From positions 806,001 to 870,000 of the forward strand of contig NC_072815.1 of NCBI RefSeq assembly GCF_003013715.1: a stretch of DNA of 64,000 bases, in the 5' to 3' direction. The notes under the pieces are model-generated. The model was not told the DNA's origin, did not search any database, and saw only the letters and a program-made list of their open reading frames with translations. The position numbers and the translations under genes are program-made. This DNA is from Candidozyma auris. Its lineage: Eukaryota > Ascomycota > Pichiomycetes > Serinales > Metschnikowiaceae. Shown here piece by piece: positions 1-9,620 of the stretch; position 1 is the first letter of the stretch; each line of letters begins with the position of its first letter.

Positions 1-361
1 ACCTAATAACCAACTGTCAATTTTCTGCCGCCGCAAGGTTCGCTATTTTCTTTCATAAAATATTGTATTTGTTCGTGTTTCGTTTCTTGCACTGCCTCTG
101 AACTGCCCCCCTCATTGAAGCCCTGGCGTGTATTGCGATGTGGCTTCAACGATACTCGCTGGATATATGTAGTTTTAGTCGAAACACTTTACGTGCAATC
201 CGCTTATAGGGTTGATCTAAACTGTCCAGCTTTTGGGCAGACCCCTCCACATTTATTTAGCTTAACCTCATTGCAACTAGCCTGCGCCCTCTTGTCGTCT
301 GTAGATGAGTCACTTGGGCCCGTTACCTTTTATCTATCGAAATCACTCCATCTAGACTTCT
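1..361. other. Gene-free left edge, 3' flank of GUD1
   Basis: No convincing gene. The only long open frame lacks an ATG and has no family-like composition. It is read here as the 3' flank of guanine deaminase plus whatever intergenic DNA lies beyond the window. Confidence 0.5.
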
Positions 362-1774
362 CTATGTTTTGTCAACAACCAGTTTGCCGTTACACCACAC
401 CCTGACACAGTTTCTGTCGTCTCCAGTGAACACCCACTTGTAAAGCAAAGTAAGCAATTTCTTCTCCAACTGTGCGGTGCTTTCGTTTCCATGTGGCCGG
501 TGGATATCGAAAACATCCACGTTGGTGCCCTTCACATCTAAATCTATCAATTGTGCATCGAACTTCTTGCCGGGTTCGATGGTGCCCACAATATTGGACA
601 AATTGCAAGCTTTGGCTCCGCCTACAGTCGCCATGTAGAGAGCCTCTGCAATTCCAATCTTGGGGTCGTTCTCACTATCCATAGCCAAGTGGTGCGATAC
701 CATCACCAGCGATCTGGCCACTCCTAGAATTGATTGTTCAACCCCTCCTGCGAGATCCGTCCCGAGAGAAACGTTGAGGCCGTCCTCATATAGATACTTT
801 TTGACAGGAGCCTCTCCGCTGGTAATGAAGGAGTTTGAGCTGGGGCAGTGAGCCACCGAGGAGTTCTTGGCCTTAATGAGCATCTTCTCGTCTGCTTCCA
901 AGTGGACGCCGTGTGCTAATATAGTTTTTTCGTTCAAGAGTCCAAACTTGTCGTATACGCTGGTGTAGTTTGCACAGTCTGGGAAAAGCGACCTCACCCA
1001 GGCAATCTCGGCCTTATTCTCAGAAACATGCGTCTGAATGGGCAAATCGTACCTCTTTGCCAATTCCCCCAATTCCTCCATGAGCTCTCTCAGACACAGC
1101 GGCGCAAATCTGGGAGTGATTATAGGACAAATGAGTGTTCTATCGTACCCCTTCTGCTCCAAATGACGACAATGTTCGACCAAGTCTCTCATGTTCGAAA
1201 CATTCTCCTCCATTGACTCCTTGTAAGTAGGATACGAGTCGTTGCAGTCCATACACACCTTTCCCACAAACGCTCTCTGGCCCTTCTCGGCGACGATGTC
1301 TGCGAAGAGCTTAGTCGTCTCATTGTCTACCGTGGTGAAGTACGATGCACAGGTAGTTCCATTGGTTAAGGTGCGATGGACCACTTTGGTGTAGATTTCC
1401 TTGGCCAAGGCCATTCCCTCCTTGGAGCCATTGAGCCTCGACTCGAGCTCGAAAGTGTGGTTGTTGAGCCAGTCAAGCAAGGGGAGATCAGAACCAATAC
1501 CTATATTCGGGTACTGGGAAGCGTGAATATGGGTATCTATGAATCCAGGCACAAGAAACGAGGCTTTTCTATCGGAAGTCTCGATGACGGTGATTTCTCT
1601 GTCACTCACTTCATTATGAGATGTGACGAATTCTAATGCCAGCTGCAAATCTGGAGCCAGCTTGACGAACTCAATGGTTCCGTTAGCATCGACTCCAACG
1701 TACTGGTTTGTGAGGATCTCGATGTCCCCGAGCTTGGGTGTGTGGACGATGTTTCCGTGGTAAAGAGTGTACAT
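362..1774 (-). CDS. GUD1: Guanine deaminase
   Basis: A 470-residue amidohydrolase that converts guanine to xanthine and ammonia in purine salvage, expected in the cytosol. The metal-binding HxH lies at about residues 82-84 (PGFIDTHIHASQY), directly after the barrel-strand signature. Further ligand motifs follow in order: HVSEN near 250, an AHG near 290, and a GTDLAGG segment near 340 carrying the catalytic Asp. The C-terminal part has the composite beta-domain typical of the family (EPGKKFDAQLIDLD). Length matches yeast Gud1 (about 490). The start is the ATG at 1772-1774; nothing upstream extends the homology. The upstream region has an ATGGYTGCRAA element and a 23-bp tandem repeat. No oddities seen. 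Family assignment is firm; substrate specificity rests on overall similarity to Gud1. Confidence 0.9.
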   Translation of the reverse strand: MYTLYHGNIVHTPKLGDIEILTNQYVGVDANGTIEFVKLAPDLQLALEFVTSHNEVSDREITVIETSDRKASFLVPGFIDTHIHASQYPNIGIGSDLPLLDWLNNHTFELESRLNGSKEGMALAKEIYTKVVHRTLTNGTTCASYFTTVDNETTKLFADIVAEKGQRAFVGKVCMDCNDSYPTYKESMEENVSNMRDLVEHCRHLEQKGYDRTLICPIITPRFAPLCLRELMEELGELAKRYDLPIQTHVSENKAEIAWVRSLFPDCANYTSVYDKFGLLNEKTILAHGVHLEADEKMLIKAKNSSVAHCPSSNSFITSGEAPVKKYLYEDGLNVSLGTDLAGGVEQSILGVARSLVMVSHHLAMDSENDPKIGIAEALYMATVGGAKACNLSNIVGTIEPGKKFDAQLIDLDVKGTNVDVFDIHRPHGNESTAQLEKKLLTLLYKWVFTGDDRNCVRVWCNGKLVVDKT

Positions 1775-2183
1775 TTCAGGACAGAAACTGATTCTTTTTC
1801 GAAAATAGTGAAGTATGAAATGTATTTATCAAACTCTTCGACGGAAACTCACTGGTGCGAGCCTGCCGCGGGATTGCCTCGGAGAACGGAATTGAGACCG
1901 CTGCTAAAAGAAGCGGATATGGGGCTCCTGGAGGTAGTGATGCTTTTGGTGAAGCAGGATCCTCTTAGGGATTCTGTAAAGCTTGAGGAAAAGTAGTTTT
2001 TGTTGAAGGTTTTTGGTGGTACCATTCGGGTGAGATGGAGATGAGCGGCGGCGCATCACGATGGCGGGGAAAACTTGCCGAACTCAGACATGGCAAATGA
2101 ACATTAGATTTAGGGCATTTTAAGGGCAACTCTTGTAGACTTAAACTCCGCCATCTACACTCTTCATGATGGTGGAACCTGTT

Positions 2184-2252
2184 ATCGTCGTATCGCTCAC
2201 AATGGCATCGTCGTATCGCTCACAATGGCACCTTCGTAGCGCTCACAATGGC
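2184..2252. repeat. 23-bp tandem repeat, three copies
   Basis: Three adjacent 23-nt units (2184-2206, 2207-2229, 2230-2252), each ending in TCACAATGGC. The first two are identical and the third differs at a few positions. The last unit continues directly into TGCGAAA, so its end forms the recurrent word. Confidence 0.85.
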
Positions 2253-2258
2253 TGCGAA
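2248..2258 (+). promoter_or_regulatory. ATGGYTGCRAA element, GUD1 upstream
   Basis: ATGGCTGCGAA followed by AA, about 475 bp upstream of the GUD1 start and overlapping the end of the 23-bp repeat. The binding factor is unknown. Confidence 0.6.
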
Positions 2259-2917
2259 AAGTAGCATCTAACTCTGGAGTATCACAGATTATGACGTGGT
2301 TGTGAACTTATGGTAAACCTAAGAAAGCCATAGTTTTTGATTTTTCAATATGAACTCAATCAGTTACGATTTTTGCTGTGGTTTTCCCTGGAGTCCAGGA
2401 GAGTCCCTGTGTCAGCATTGTTCATTATATCCGTATGAATCGGGCCTGGTTTTGTAGTCTCGACTGGGGGACATTCACTTTGAGTACATCTGATTTTAGC
2501 TTTCTTGGAGTACACTGAGATATGGAGGGAAATTATCAAACTTGTATGTTGAGGTAGGTGATGCCTGGAGGTGTGCAAGCTAAGCCTAATGTGGCAGGTG
2601 GTACCCCATGAAGTCATCAAAGTGACCCATTTGGGGCATGATGAGAACGGTTTTGATGATTTACGATTTGTCTCAAATAGGATGGCAAATACCTCTTTGG
2701 CTCTTTGCAGCCAGATCAACAAAGCCACCTGTCAAACGTCATCTTCGTCAATCGATTACATACCGCCAAAAAGCGAAGTCATTGAAAGGCGGCGAGAACA
2801 CTGCTACCATCCTACACAGATCTACATATCTTTGCTGGGTATGCAAACTCAATTTGTTTTAAATCCTGATTTATAAAAGTTTAAATTGCCATTCGTCTGG
2901 CAGGTGAAGTGAAAGTC

Positions 2918-3571
2918 TTACAACAAGGCACCAACAACACCGGCGATTACAGCACCGAAGGAGGCTGCCATCATCTTGCCACCATCCTCAAACGAGCTCA
3001 CGCCAGCGGACGAAGAAGCAGCGGCAGAGGAGGAAGTGGCTAAAGTAGAAGATGGGTCAGCGGTGGTCTGGGCGCTGCTAGATGGAGCATCGGAAGAGAC
3101 GAACGAAGAAGCAGCAACGGAAGACTTAGCGGAAGAAGAAGCGGCCTCGGAAGAAGCGGCAGGGGAGGAAGAAGGAGCATCGGAGGTAGCAGCAGCGGAG
3201 GAGGATGGAGCATCGGAAGAGGTAGGATCAGCAGATGAGGAGGCAGCAGATGAGGAGGACGACGGAGAGTCGCTCTGGGAAGAGGAGGAGCTTGAGTCAG
3301 CACCAGAAACGTCGTGGCCTTGCTCCTTGCACGAAGCCGCAAAGGCCTTCTTAGCAGTGTCAGCGTCACCGTCAGGACACTGGCTGTCTAAGCACTTTTC
3401 AACCTCTTCACCAATGGAGGTACAGATACATTCCAAGTCAGCCAAGCTGCTACACTTGGAGTTTTTCTCCACCTGAGCAACACAGGCCAACAAACAAGCT
3501 GGGGGAGTAGCCAAAACCAGGGAGACGGAGGCAGCTAAAGCAGCGATGGTAGTTAATTTCAAGCCGTGCAT
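2918..3571 (-). CDS. SSR1: CFEM-type GPI-anchored cell wall protein
   Basis: A 217-residue secreted wall protein resembling yeast CCW14 and Candida SSR1. A signal peptide covers about residues 1-21 (hydrophobic, ending LATP). It is followed by PPACLLACVAQV, almost identical to Ccw14, and a compact domain with eight cysteines to about residue 85, the CFEM pattern. Residues 90-195 are a Ser/Ala-rich stalk expected to be heavily O-glycosylated. The tail (DGGKMM, then a hydrophobic run ending in GALL) is a plausible GPI-attachment signal. Ccw14 family members are inner-layer wall structural proteins; haem binding known for some CFEM proteins should not be assumed here. An acidic open frame opposite the stalk is a composition artefact. 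A TATA-like TATAATTA lies about 160 bp upstream. Start chosen at the ATG preceding the signal peptide. Confidence 0.88.
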   Translation of the reverse strand: MHGLKLTTIAALAASVSLVLATPPACLLACVAQVEKNSKCSSLADLECICTSIGEEVEKCLDSQCPDGDADTAKKAFAASCKEQGHDVSGADSSSSSSQSDSPSSSSSAASSSADPTSSDAPSSSAAATSDAPSSSPAASSEAASSSAKSSVAASSFVSSDAPSSSAQTTADPSSTLATSSSAAASSSAGVSSFEDGGKMMAASFGAVIAGVVGALL

Positions 3572-4044
3572 CTTTATTTGGTATCAAACGAAGGAAAAGG
3601 TGGTTGTATGCTTCGAAAAAAAAAAAGACTGATGTTTTGTATAGCCGAAAAGCCTGGCTAGAATCGTGAGGATTGTGATCGATGAATGTTTGGCCAGCTG
3701 TCTGCAGTATGGCCCTTCCAGACTGGGCTAATTATAGCCTAGAGCTTGGCTTTTTCCGCACCAAAGTAAACATGAAATCCATCACGTGGATCGCCTAACA
3801 ACATGCCCTACATACCGATCTATAGTAGAATCAAGCTTGTGCAGGACACCTTGATATCACCAGATTCTATAAGCTTTTGTCTTTAAACCATAAACACGCT
3901 ATTAGAAAAGCTATCTTGCGAAGGAGTCAGGAATAAAGATTGGCAGATAAAGTTTCCCTCACTTGTTTAAATCGTTGACTATGATTACGTGGGTAACCCA
4001 AAATATCAACCTATGGACTGGATTTGCAACCATTGGGGGTATAC
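3572..4044. other. SSR1 promoter and TAG1-like 3' flank
   Basis: No gene. It contains an A-tract close to the SSR1 start, a CACGTG E-box near 3785, a TATAATTA on the minus strand near 3730, and one recurrent word at 4023 close to the neighbouring stop codon. Confidence 0.5.
4023..4033 (-). promoter_or_regulatory. ATGGYTGCRAA element, far SSR1 upstream
   Basis: Plus strand reads TTTGCAACCAT, the reverse orientation. It sits 11 bp beyond the TAG1-like stop and about 450 bp from the SSR1 start. Confidence 0.55.
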
Positions 4045-6972
4045 TTATATCCTGACTTTTGCTGTCACTCCATCTATTTGTAGCAAAACCTGGCCAACAA
4101 ACTGATCAATCTTAATCAACATGTCAGACTTGACAGTAACTACCAATTCTCCGTTCAATGCTCGGCGTAAAATATCAGTACCCATTCCAGAACCAACCTT
4201 GTAAGGAATTCGCTTAGTTTTGTAGATCCCAGGCTCCACCTTCATCGTTTCAACATTGTCAGCATATGCAAGTAGCTCGCCTTCGTAAATTGCTTGACAC
4301 AGCAAGATCTTGACTTCAATTGCCTCATTGGCCACTGGATTGAAGACGAGAAGCTCCACCTCTGAAGCGAACACGTGAATGGTTGCTTCCAATAAAAAAG
4401 GACTACTCCTGGTGAGCTCTTGTTGTAATGCTTTAGAGCCATCTTCAGGATTTGGAAATGAAAGCCGGGGCAAATGCACCATTGGGACATGAATGTGTTT
4501 CATCAATTTGCCGAACACCGAGGAATCATTCGCAGATTCGCCTTGAGCACCGACAGTGATATTATCAGCACCGGAGAGAATAAGACTGGCAAACTTTTCG
4601 GCGGCATTTCTCATGTTGAACGTCGTACAATCAACCAAAATGGTACCCTCTACTTTGAATCTATCCTTCGTGCGAGGTATGTGCAACAGTTGAAATGTGC
4701 AATTTCCAATGAGGATGTCTTCAAAGAAGAAGGAAAAGACAAAAGCATCCTCGTCAAGATGCAAACTCATGGGAAGAGGGTTGTTTAAGCCCACTTGTAC
4801 TCCTAGTTGCATCCAGTTTTGGTCTGAATTTAGCAACGTGATATCCTCTATGCTGATATTCATCAGCAGCAAAAGATTGTCAAGGAAACCATCACTCTGG
4901 GAAATCAAGGTTTCTAGGCTTCCATCCGCGAACGAAATGTTATGTAATGACAAATCTTTGAGAGTGGTATTGAGAAGCGACAGCTCGACAGTGACCTCAG
5001 CAACATCAGCATCAATTAGAGGGCAATATCTGGAGACCTGACCATTGAGAAGGCGATCAATCCATTGACCCACGTAATCATGATCAGTGATGATATAATT
5101 CCATTTGTCAAAAACTCCAAGCACACTGGTTTCGTTTCCTTTTCTGCTGTCTAAAGTGAGGCTGCTGCTCTGTACTGTTGATGCTGATCCAACAGTCGAG
5201 TTACCGTTCTTTACATTCACTGAAGACGTCCAGTTTGAAAGACTTAAATCAAAATTACCCTTAATCGCAGGAATATAGAGCAAGGCATCCAACTCGCAGT
5301 TGCCTTCAATCATGAGATCTTTGGAGATTGCTCTTGGAACCTTCAAATCAAGAGAACGGATGGTATAATTTGAGATAAGCCCCCCTTTTAAAAAAACATT
5401 CAGAACGTCAACTGGCATGTTTAGGTTCACTTCGGTTTGCGTGAGAATTCTGTATAGCCACTTTGGTAAGCTGTGAGCAGTTTGTTTAGTCCTAGCCGCC
5501 AGCACAAATATATCGAGCGTGTTTTGGCTGGAGAGTTTCGAAAGAAACTTATTGAAGGGAGACTCCCCGTCCTCGCATTTCTCGAGTAGATACTCCGGTA
5601 CCTTTGGAATAGAGCCATGAACTTCGATACTAGACAATTTGTTCGGTTTGATCGAGAATGGAGAAGTATTCCATAAACCTAAATAAGCCGGCTTGCCATG
5701 GCAATCTGCGATAGACACATTCCACTGAGAGGCTTCTAATTCTAGTTTCATGGGCAAAACGTCAACGACTATCGTTGCATTGAGAGCGACGCAGTCATTA
5801 CTCAAATCAAGATCGATCATTTCCACCGTCATTGGAGTAGCCATGTTTTCAGGACTCACAATAGCAACTTCCCTGATGTTGATCACACCAGCATCAAAAT
5901 GTAGCCATTTTGCCATTACCTCAGATGCAAATTCAACCTCTAATGTGACTTGTAGAGGTTGTGAACGGTCATGTTTCATTAGATCTTGTAGTACTCCTTC
6001 TAAGGAATCTTGAACAAAGATGGCCTCACTGATGAAGTCGATGTCTGTTACGCGATGGTCAATTAGGTCCAACAGGATCTCTGGAAGAAAGATATCAACA
6101 ACGTGCGCTTTTCTCACTCCTTCACCGCTGAGGTATACTTTGGAAGGACCAGAGGGCACTACCGTCACACCTCCAATGAACAACGCAACAATTTTCATGA
6201 CCAGACCGTAGAGTTTGCTTGTGACATTTTCATAGTCAACCCCTGTAGCACCAATTACGTGAACAGAGATGCCATAGTCATTCATGCCTATGATCGAGAC
6301 ACTTTGCACTTCAGAGACGAAAGCCTGGTCCAAGAGCATGGGTAGATTTCGGGCAACTAAAAGTAGAAGAACTAAGATCACCACGACTATCAAAAAAACA
6401 AAGGAAGCACACCATGGAGCTGAGCAAATAGTTCGGGCAAACCAGGCCCTGAACCCTCTTTGTGGGGTAGACGCACGCAAGTGGCGATGGAGGCCCTCTT
6501 CTAGTGCAATATGGGACTCTGAGCCATCACCTTCGAGCAACGGGGTCAACTCATCTTGCAAGTCCTCATCCCTCACCACAGAATTGGCTCGAGCTTGTCG
6601 TGAAGCCGTTCCTGGGACAATGACCTCGCCCGCGATCTCATCGTCCGAAACATTTTGGGTTATTGCCTTTGGAGTAGACGTTGCCTTTATGGACAGAGCG
6701 TTGATGCCCTGGAAAGAAGTTGTGTCATGCCCAGCACTTGAGTCCGGCTCATTGCTCGGCTGTTGACTGTTCTTTGGTGATGGACTCTTCTTGGAAACCT
6801 TACGGCCCTTAACACTAGTCTTTGGACTCACGTCTGAAGAGCCGCCATTGCCTTGAGAGGGCGCATCATGTCTGGGAGGTTCATCAGAAGCGTCGGAGGT
6901 TTTTTTCCCAGTTGTGTCCTTCGAATGGTTTTTGGGTTGCGTCAGATTCCCTGTCTTGTCTGAGGAAGCCAT
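4045..6972 (-). CDS. TAG1-like vacuolar membrane protein
   Basis: A 975-residue single-pass membrane protein. The first 170 residues are polar, Ser/Lys-rich and probably cytosolic. A strong transmembrane segment lies at about 180-205 (FVFLIVVVILVLLLLVA). The remainder is a long lumenal region with many N-x-S/T sites and repeated beta-rich segments of the kind found in DUF3712/LEA-like proteins. The segments after the helix (QSVSIIGMNDYGISVHVIGATG and similar) recall S. cerevisiae YLR173W/Tag1, a vacuolar membrane protein that helps terminate autophagy. The protein is much longer than I remember Tag1 being (about 600), so lumenal repeats may have been added, or this is a paralogous family. Start is the ATG at 6970-6972, at the head of the Ser/Lys-rich tail. 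Architecture is clear; orthology and function are tentative. Confidence 0.6.
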   Translation of the reverse strand: MASSDKTGNLTQPKNHSKDTTGKKTSDASDEPPRHDAPSQGNGGSSDVSPKTSVKGRKVSKKSPSPKNSQQPSNEPDSSAGHDTTSFQGINALSIKATSTPKAITQNVSDDEIAGEVIVPGTASRQARANSVVRDEDLQDELTPLLEGDGSESHIALEEGLHRHLRASTPQRGFRAWFARTICSAPWCASFVFLIVVVILVLLLLVARNLPMLLDQAFVSEVQSVSIIGMNDYGISVHVIGATGVDYENVTSKLYGLVMKIVALFIGGVTVVPSGPSKVYLSGEGVRKAHVVDIFLPEILLDLIDHRVTDIDFISEAIFVQDSLEGVLQDLMKHDRSQPLQVTLEVEFASEVMAKWLHFDAGVINIREVAIVSPENMATPMTVEMIDLDLSNDCVALNATIVVDVLPMKLELEASQWNVSIADCHGKPAYLGLWNTSPFSIKPNKLSSIEVHGSIPKVPEYLLEKCEDGESPFNKFLSKLSSQNTLDIFVLAARTKQTAHSLPKWLYRILTQTEVNLNMPVDVLNVFLKGGLISNYTIRSLDLKVPRAISKDLMIEGNCELDALLYIPAIKGNFDLSLSNWTSSVNVKNGNSTVGSASTVQSSSLTLDSRKGNETSVLGVFDKWNYIITDHDYVGQWIDRLLNGQVSRYCPLIDADVAEVTVELSLLNTTLKDLSLHNISFADGSLETLISQSDGFLDNLLLLMNISIEDITLLNSDQNWMQLGVQVGLNNPLPMSLHLDEDAFVFSFFFEDILIGNCTFQLLHIPRTKDRFKVEGTILVDCTTFNMRNAAEKFASLILSGADNITVGAQGESANDSSVFGKLMKHIHVPMVHLPRLSFPNPEDGSKALQQELTRSSPFLLEATIHVFASEVELLVFNPVANEAIEVKILLCQAIYEGELLAYADNVETMKVEPGIYKTKRIPYKVGSGMGTDILRRALNGELVVTVKSDMLIKIDQFVGQVLLQIDGVTAKVRI

Positions 6973-8378
6973 GTCGAAATCAACGTCACTCCACGCGGTC
7001 CCGAAGAAAGCAAGTGTAAAGTGATAGTTGTGTGGTTTTACAGCTCAGCTTGTGTATAGACGAAGCTATTCTTTCGACAAGGATCCAGGTTCACTCGTGA
7101 TTAGTAAAGTTGAATTCGTGAAGTTAACAGTGTCTACCCCAGGAATGCGCGGGTGATGTGCCTATATCCCCTAAAGTGCCACTTGCACCAGGGTCTTCTA
7201 AGGCACTTGTCACAGACTGTTGACAACCATTTTGACTTGAGGATGTTTTCCAGACCTTACTGTACGGTGACTACAGGAATGCTGAGGGGTGATTCTTCCC
7301 TCCCGCTTAGAAGATAGGGTCTATAGGTGGCATTACACAACTAGAAACATTTGGCTGCGAAATGGGTCTGCTTAGTGGTTTGAGGCACCGAACACAACCA
7401 ATTTCCTAATTTCCAACAGATATGTAGTTGTTTTTTATTAGGCCCACTTATCACTTTCTAATTCATGTCAGAGGCTCTCCTTATGTTACAAATATACGTT
7501 GTCTTTGAAGGCTCCATTAGAACTTTACCTTTCTTTCTACATCGGTTCACGTAAACTTACAAGCAAAGCTACCAGTAAAAACCTCTAAATAAGGGAGGTT
7601 CTAGGGATAAGAGAATAGCTTCTAACGCAACAGTGGTATCGAATTAAGATTTGGAGAATATCAAAACTTTCTTCAAAGGAATTTTCTGCAGCTTCTTTTG
7701 TCCGTAGTCGTTTTACTTAAAGGACTCCACTGAGCCCATCGACCCATTTACGAAGTCTCCACTACCTTCTTCCAGCTTCGTTTATCCTCTAACGTTGATG
7801 AGCTTAATTGCTTCTTGGCATCCTCTTACCTTCTACGAGACCATCTCATCGAAGCTTATCTGTAGGCCATGACGAGTTCGAAGTAGGCCTGCCTCTTGTG
7901 CTTCATTGACTGTATGCTGGTTGCAATTGTGCAAGGCCTACAGGTTTTTTGCAACCATTTGAAAGATGCGAAATAAGTCCTGGTACCTAAGGATATATTA
8001 TAGTCATACAAACAAAGAACAATAAAAAGAAGCAGGTAGAGTCACGAATCGTTGCTCTTGAAGCAAGATAGCATGAATTAGAATAAAAAAAGATGTGGTC
8101 GATCGAGGGCAACGTGTGTGGAAGCAACAGGCCCGCTGCCGTAGCCCTGACAGCGTATGGTACAATAAGGTCTTGAAAGTTCTCTGTATCGGCGCTGGGG
8201 TTGTCAAGGCTCAAGACGTGACTGGCGAGATGGTTTTCATTATCTTTTTTTTTTTTTTTTTTTGTTTTTATTTTTGGCGCAATTTTTTTTTTTCAAGATT
8301 TTTTATTTTTTTTCTGATTTGTGATGGCACATCTCCCGTCACGCCCTGATCCTTGACAGGACCACCCCACGAAGCCAC
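6973..8378. other. Gene-free 1.4 kb, TAG1-like promoter and RBF1 3' flank
   Basis: No supported ORF. The left half should hold the TAG1-like promoter. Near 8245-8263 is a run of 19 T followed by further T-rich blocks to about 8315, some 65-135 nt past the RBF1-like stop codon. Recurrent words lie at 7948 (perfect) and 7351 (TTGGCTGCGAA, one mismatch). Confidence 0.5.
7948..7958 (-). promoter_or_regulatory. ATGGYTGCRAA element between TAG1-like and RBF1-like genes
   Basis: Plus strand reads TTTGCAACCAT after extra T residues. It is almost 1 kb upstream of the TAG1-like start and 420 bp beyond the RBF1-like stop. Confidence 0.55.
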
Positions 8379-9620
8379 TTAGTGCACATGACCATGGGCA
8401 TGATCATGTTGTTGAACACTGGGGTCCACATTTGGATCTACACTGTCAATGTTGGGGTCCACGGGTGGGTTCAGCAAGCTGTGGTTACCTGGGGCAGCTT
8501 CCATAGCAGCAATGACCGCCACATCCTGAACAGATGGGTGGTTGCCATCATCGTGATGGTGCTGGCCATGGTGAGCATGGTGCTGTTGCTGTTGAAGATG
8601 GTGAAGCTGCTGCTGCTGTTGCTGTTGAAGGTAGTGCTGCTGCTGGAGAAGCTGGTGGTCGTGAAGCAGAGCATCAGGGTAACCTGCCACGGCAGCCACA
8701 GCGGCAGCGGTACCGTTGGTAGTACGGTTCAACGGCTTTTCGACCAAAGTTCTGGTGTATTTAGCTCTCTTCTTTTTTCCGCCGCCACCTGTGGTGAAGT
8801 TTGGCTCAGGAGGATGATTGTGAGCTGGGTGAATCATTCTCAAAATCCACATTTCCAGGTCTTTCTTGTCGTCCTCCCCAGGGTAACCTTCAAATTCAGC
8901 CTCCTTCTTCATTTTCTTTGCCTTATCTTTGTCAGGAGGGTATAAGTTGGCAACCAATCTGTATCCACACTTGGATCTCTTAGTGTACGCAACTCTCTGT
9001 CTCTTGCTTGCATCTTTAACGGTAGTTCTGAAGGAACCAGAACGTTCACACTGGAAGTACACAGCCTTTGGCTTGGAAGAGTTGATGACAATTTTACACT
9101 GCTCCTCCTCGTTCAACACAGTCTTCACATACTTGACAAGTTCCTGCTTCGACGAGAAGGTCTTGATGATGTCACCTTCTCCGTGTCTTGACACGAGAAA
9201 CCCATTTCCTTCAAACTCTATCAGCGCCGTAGGAAACTGGTGCTGCTGCATGTGTTGCTGCTGTTGCAAATGGTGTTGAGGAATATGGTGCTGCTGCTGC
9301 AATGGGTGCATCTGGTGAAGCTGAGGGTGGTGCTGGTGATGCAATTGATGCTGGTGGTGCAATTGCTGCTGTTGCAACTGCTGCTGTTGTTGCAACTGAG
9401 CAGCCGCTGCTGCATTAAGACCCATGTAACGAGCTTCCTCGTCTGTATGAGCCATCACCGGGTTGGGAATTTCGTGACCCAACGCAATAGCGGCGGCGGT
9501 GGTGTGGTCCAACTGGGACGCGTGGTGAAGGTGCTGTTGTTGCAAATGCTGTTGCTGGTGAGGAGCTAAACCTTGACCGTGGCCAGTGGATCTTTCGTTG
9601 GAAGTAGAAGGACCCGACAT
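8379..9620 (-). CDS. RBF1: RBF1-like transcription factor, poly-Q/His
   Basis: A 413-residue protein with a compact basic/Cys-containing domain at about residues 128-265 (ALIEFEGNGFLVSRHGEGD to the HNHPPEPN histidines). This resembles FAR1/WRKY-GCM1-type DNA-binding folds: a CERSG segment, a CGYRLVANLY segment, then HPAHNHPP as probable zinc ligands. It is flanked by Gln/His tracts (about 40-125 and 310-375). The layout and the domain match my memory of Candida albicans Rbf1, the RPG-box-binding factor, which is nuclear and affects yeast-hypha growth. The start is placed at ATG 9618-9620 (MSGPSTSNE), because the upstream frame has no ATG start and encodes Lys/Asn runs from an A-rich leader typical of yeast 5' UTRs. 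The long 1.85 kb upstream region and two recurrent words suggest complex control. The family is a memory-based call; a DNA-binding role is well supported. Confidence 0.65.
   Translation of the reverse strand: MSGPSTSNERSTGHGQGLAPHQQQHLQQQHLHHASQLDHTTAAAIALGHEIPNPVMAHTDEEARYMGLNAAAAAQLQQQQQLQQQQLHHQHQLHHQHHPQLHQMHPLQQQHHIPQHHLQQQQHMQQHQFPTALIEFEGNGFLVSRHGEGDIIKTFSSKQELVKYVKTVLNEEEQCKIVINSSKPKAVYFQCERSGSFRTTVKDASKRQRVAYTKRSKCGYRLVANLYPPDKDKAKKMKKEAEFEGYPGEDDKKDLEMWILRMIHPAHNHPPEPNFTTGGGGKKKRAKYTRTLVEKPLNRTTNGTAAAVAAVAGYPDALLHDHQLLQQQHYLQQQQQQQLHHLQQQQHHAHHGQHHHDDGNHPSVQDVAVIAAMEAAPGNHSLLNPPVDPNIDSVDPNVDPSVQQHDHAHGHVH

Larger units (their letters stand above)
1775..2917. other. Intergenic region upstream of GUD1
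   Basis: About 1.1 kb with no supported gene; open frames on both strands overlap each other and have no protein-like composition. It holds a three-unit 23-bp repeat, one perfect copy of the recurrent word at 2248 and a one-mismatch copy at 2704 (TTTGCAGCCAG). The right part is the 3' flank of SSR1. Confidence 0.5.

Noticed and set aside
115..405. 96-codon open frame on plus strand at the left edge
   Set aside because: No ATG start, overlaps the end of GUD1 on the other strand, and composition is not protein-like.
2360..2876. Overlapping open frames on both strands upstream of GUD1
   Set aside because: Neither resembles a family; mutual overlap and skewed codon use indicate chance.
2976..3476. 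Acidic Glu/Ala-rich frame opposite SSR1
   Set aside because: Mirror image of the Ser/Ala stalk codons; a composition artefact.
8245..8315. T-tracts as an origin or retroelement tail
   Set aside because: Probably 3' end/flank of RBF1-like gene; no coding relic, target-site duplication or repeats.
8382..9279. Leu/Val/Cys-rich frames opposite the RBF1-like gene
   Set aside because: Antisense of CAG/CAC repeats; no protein logic.
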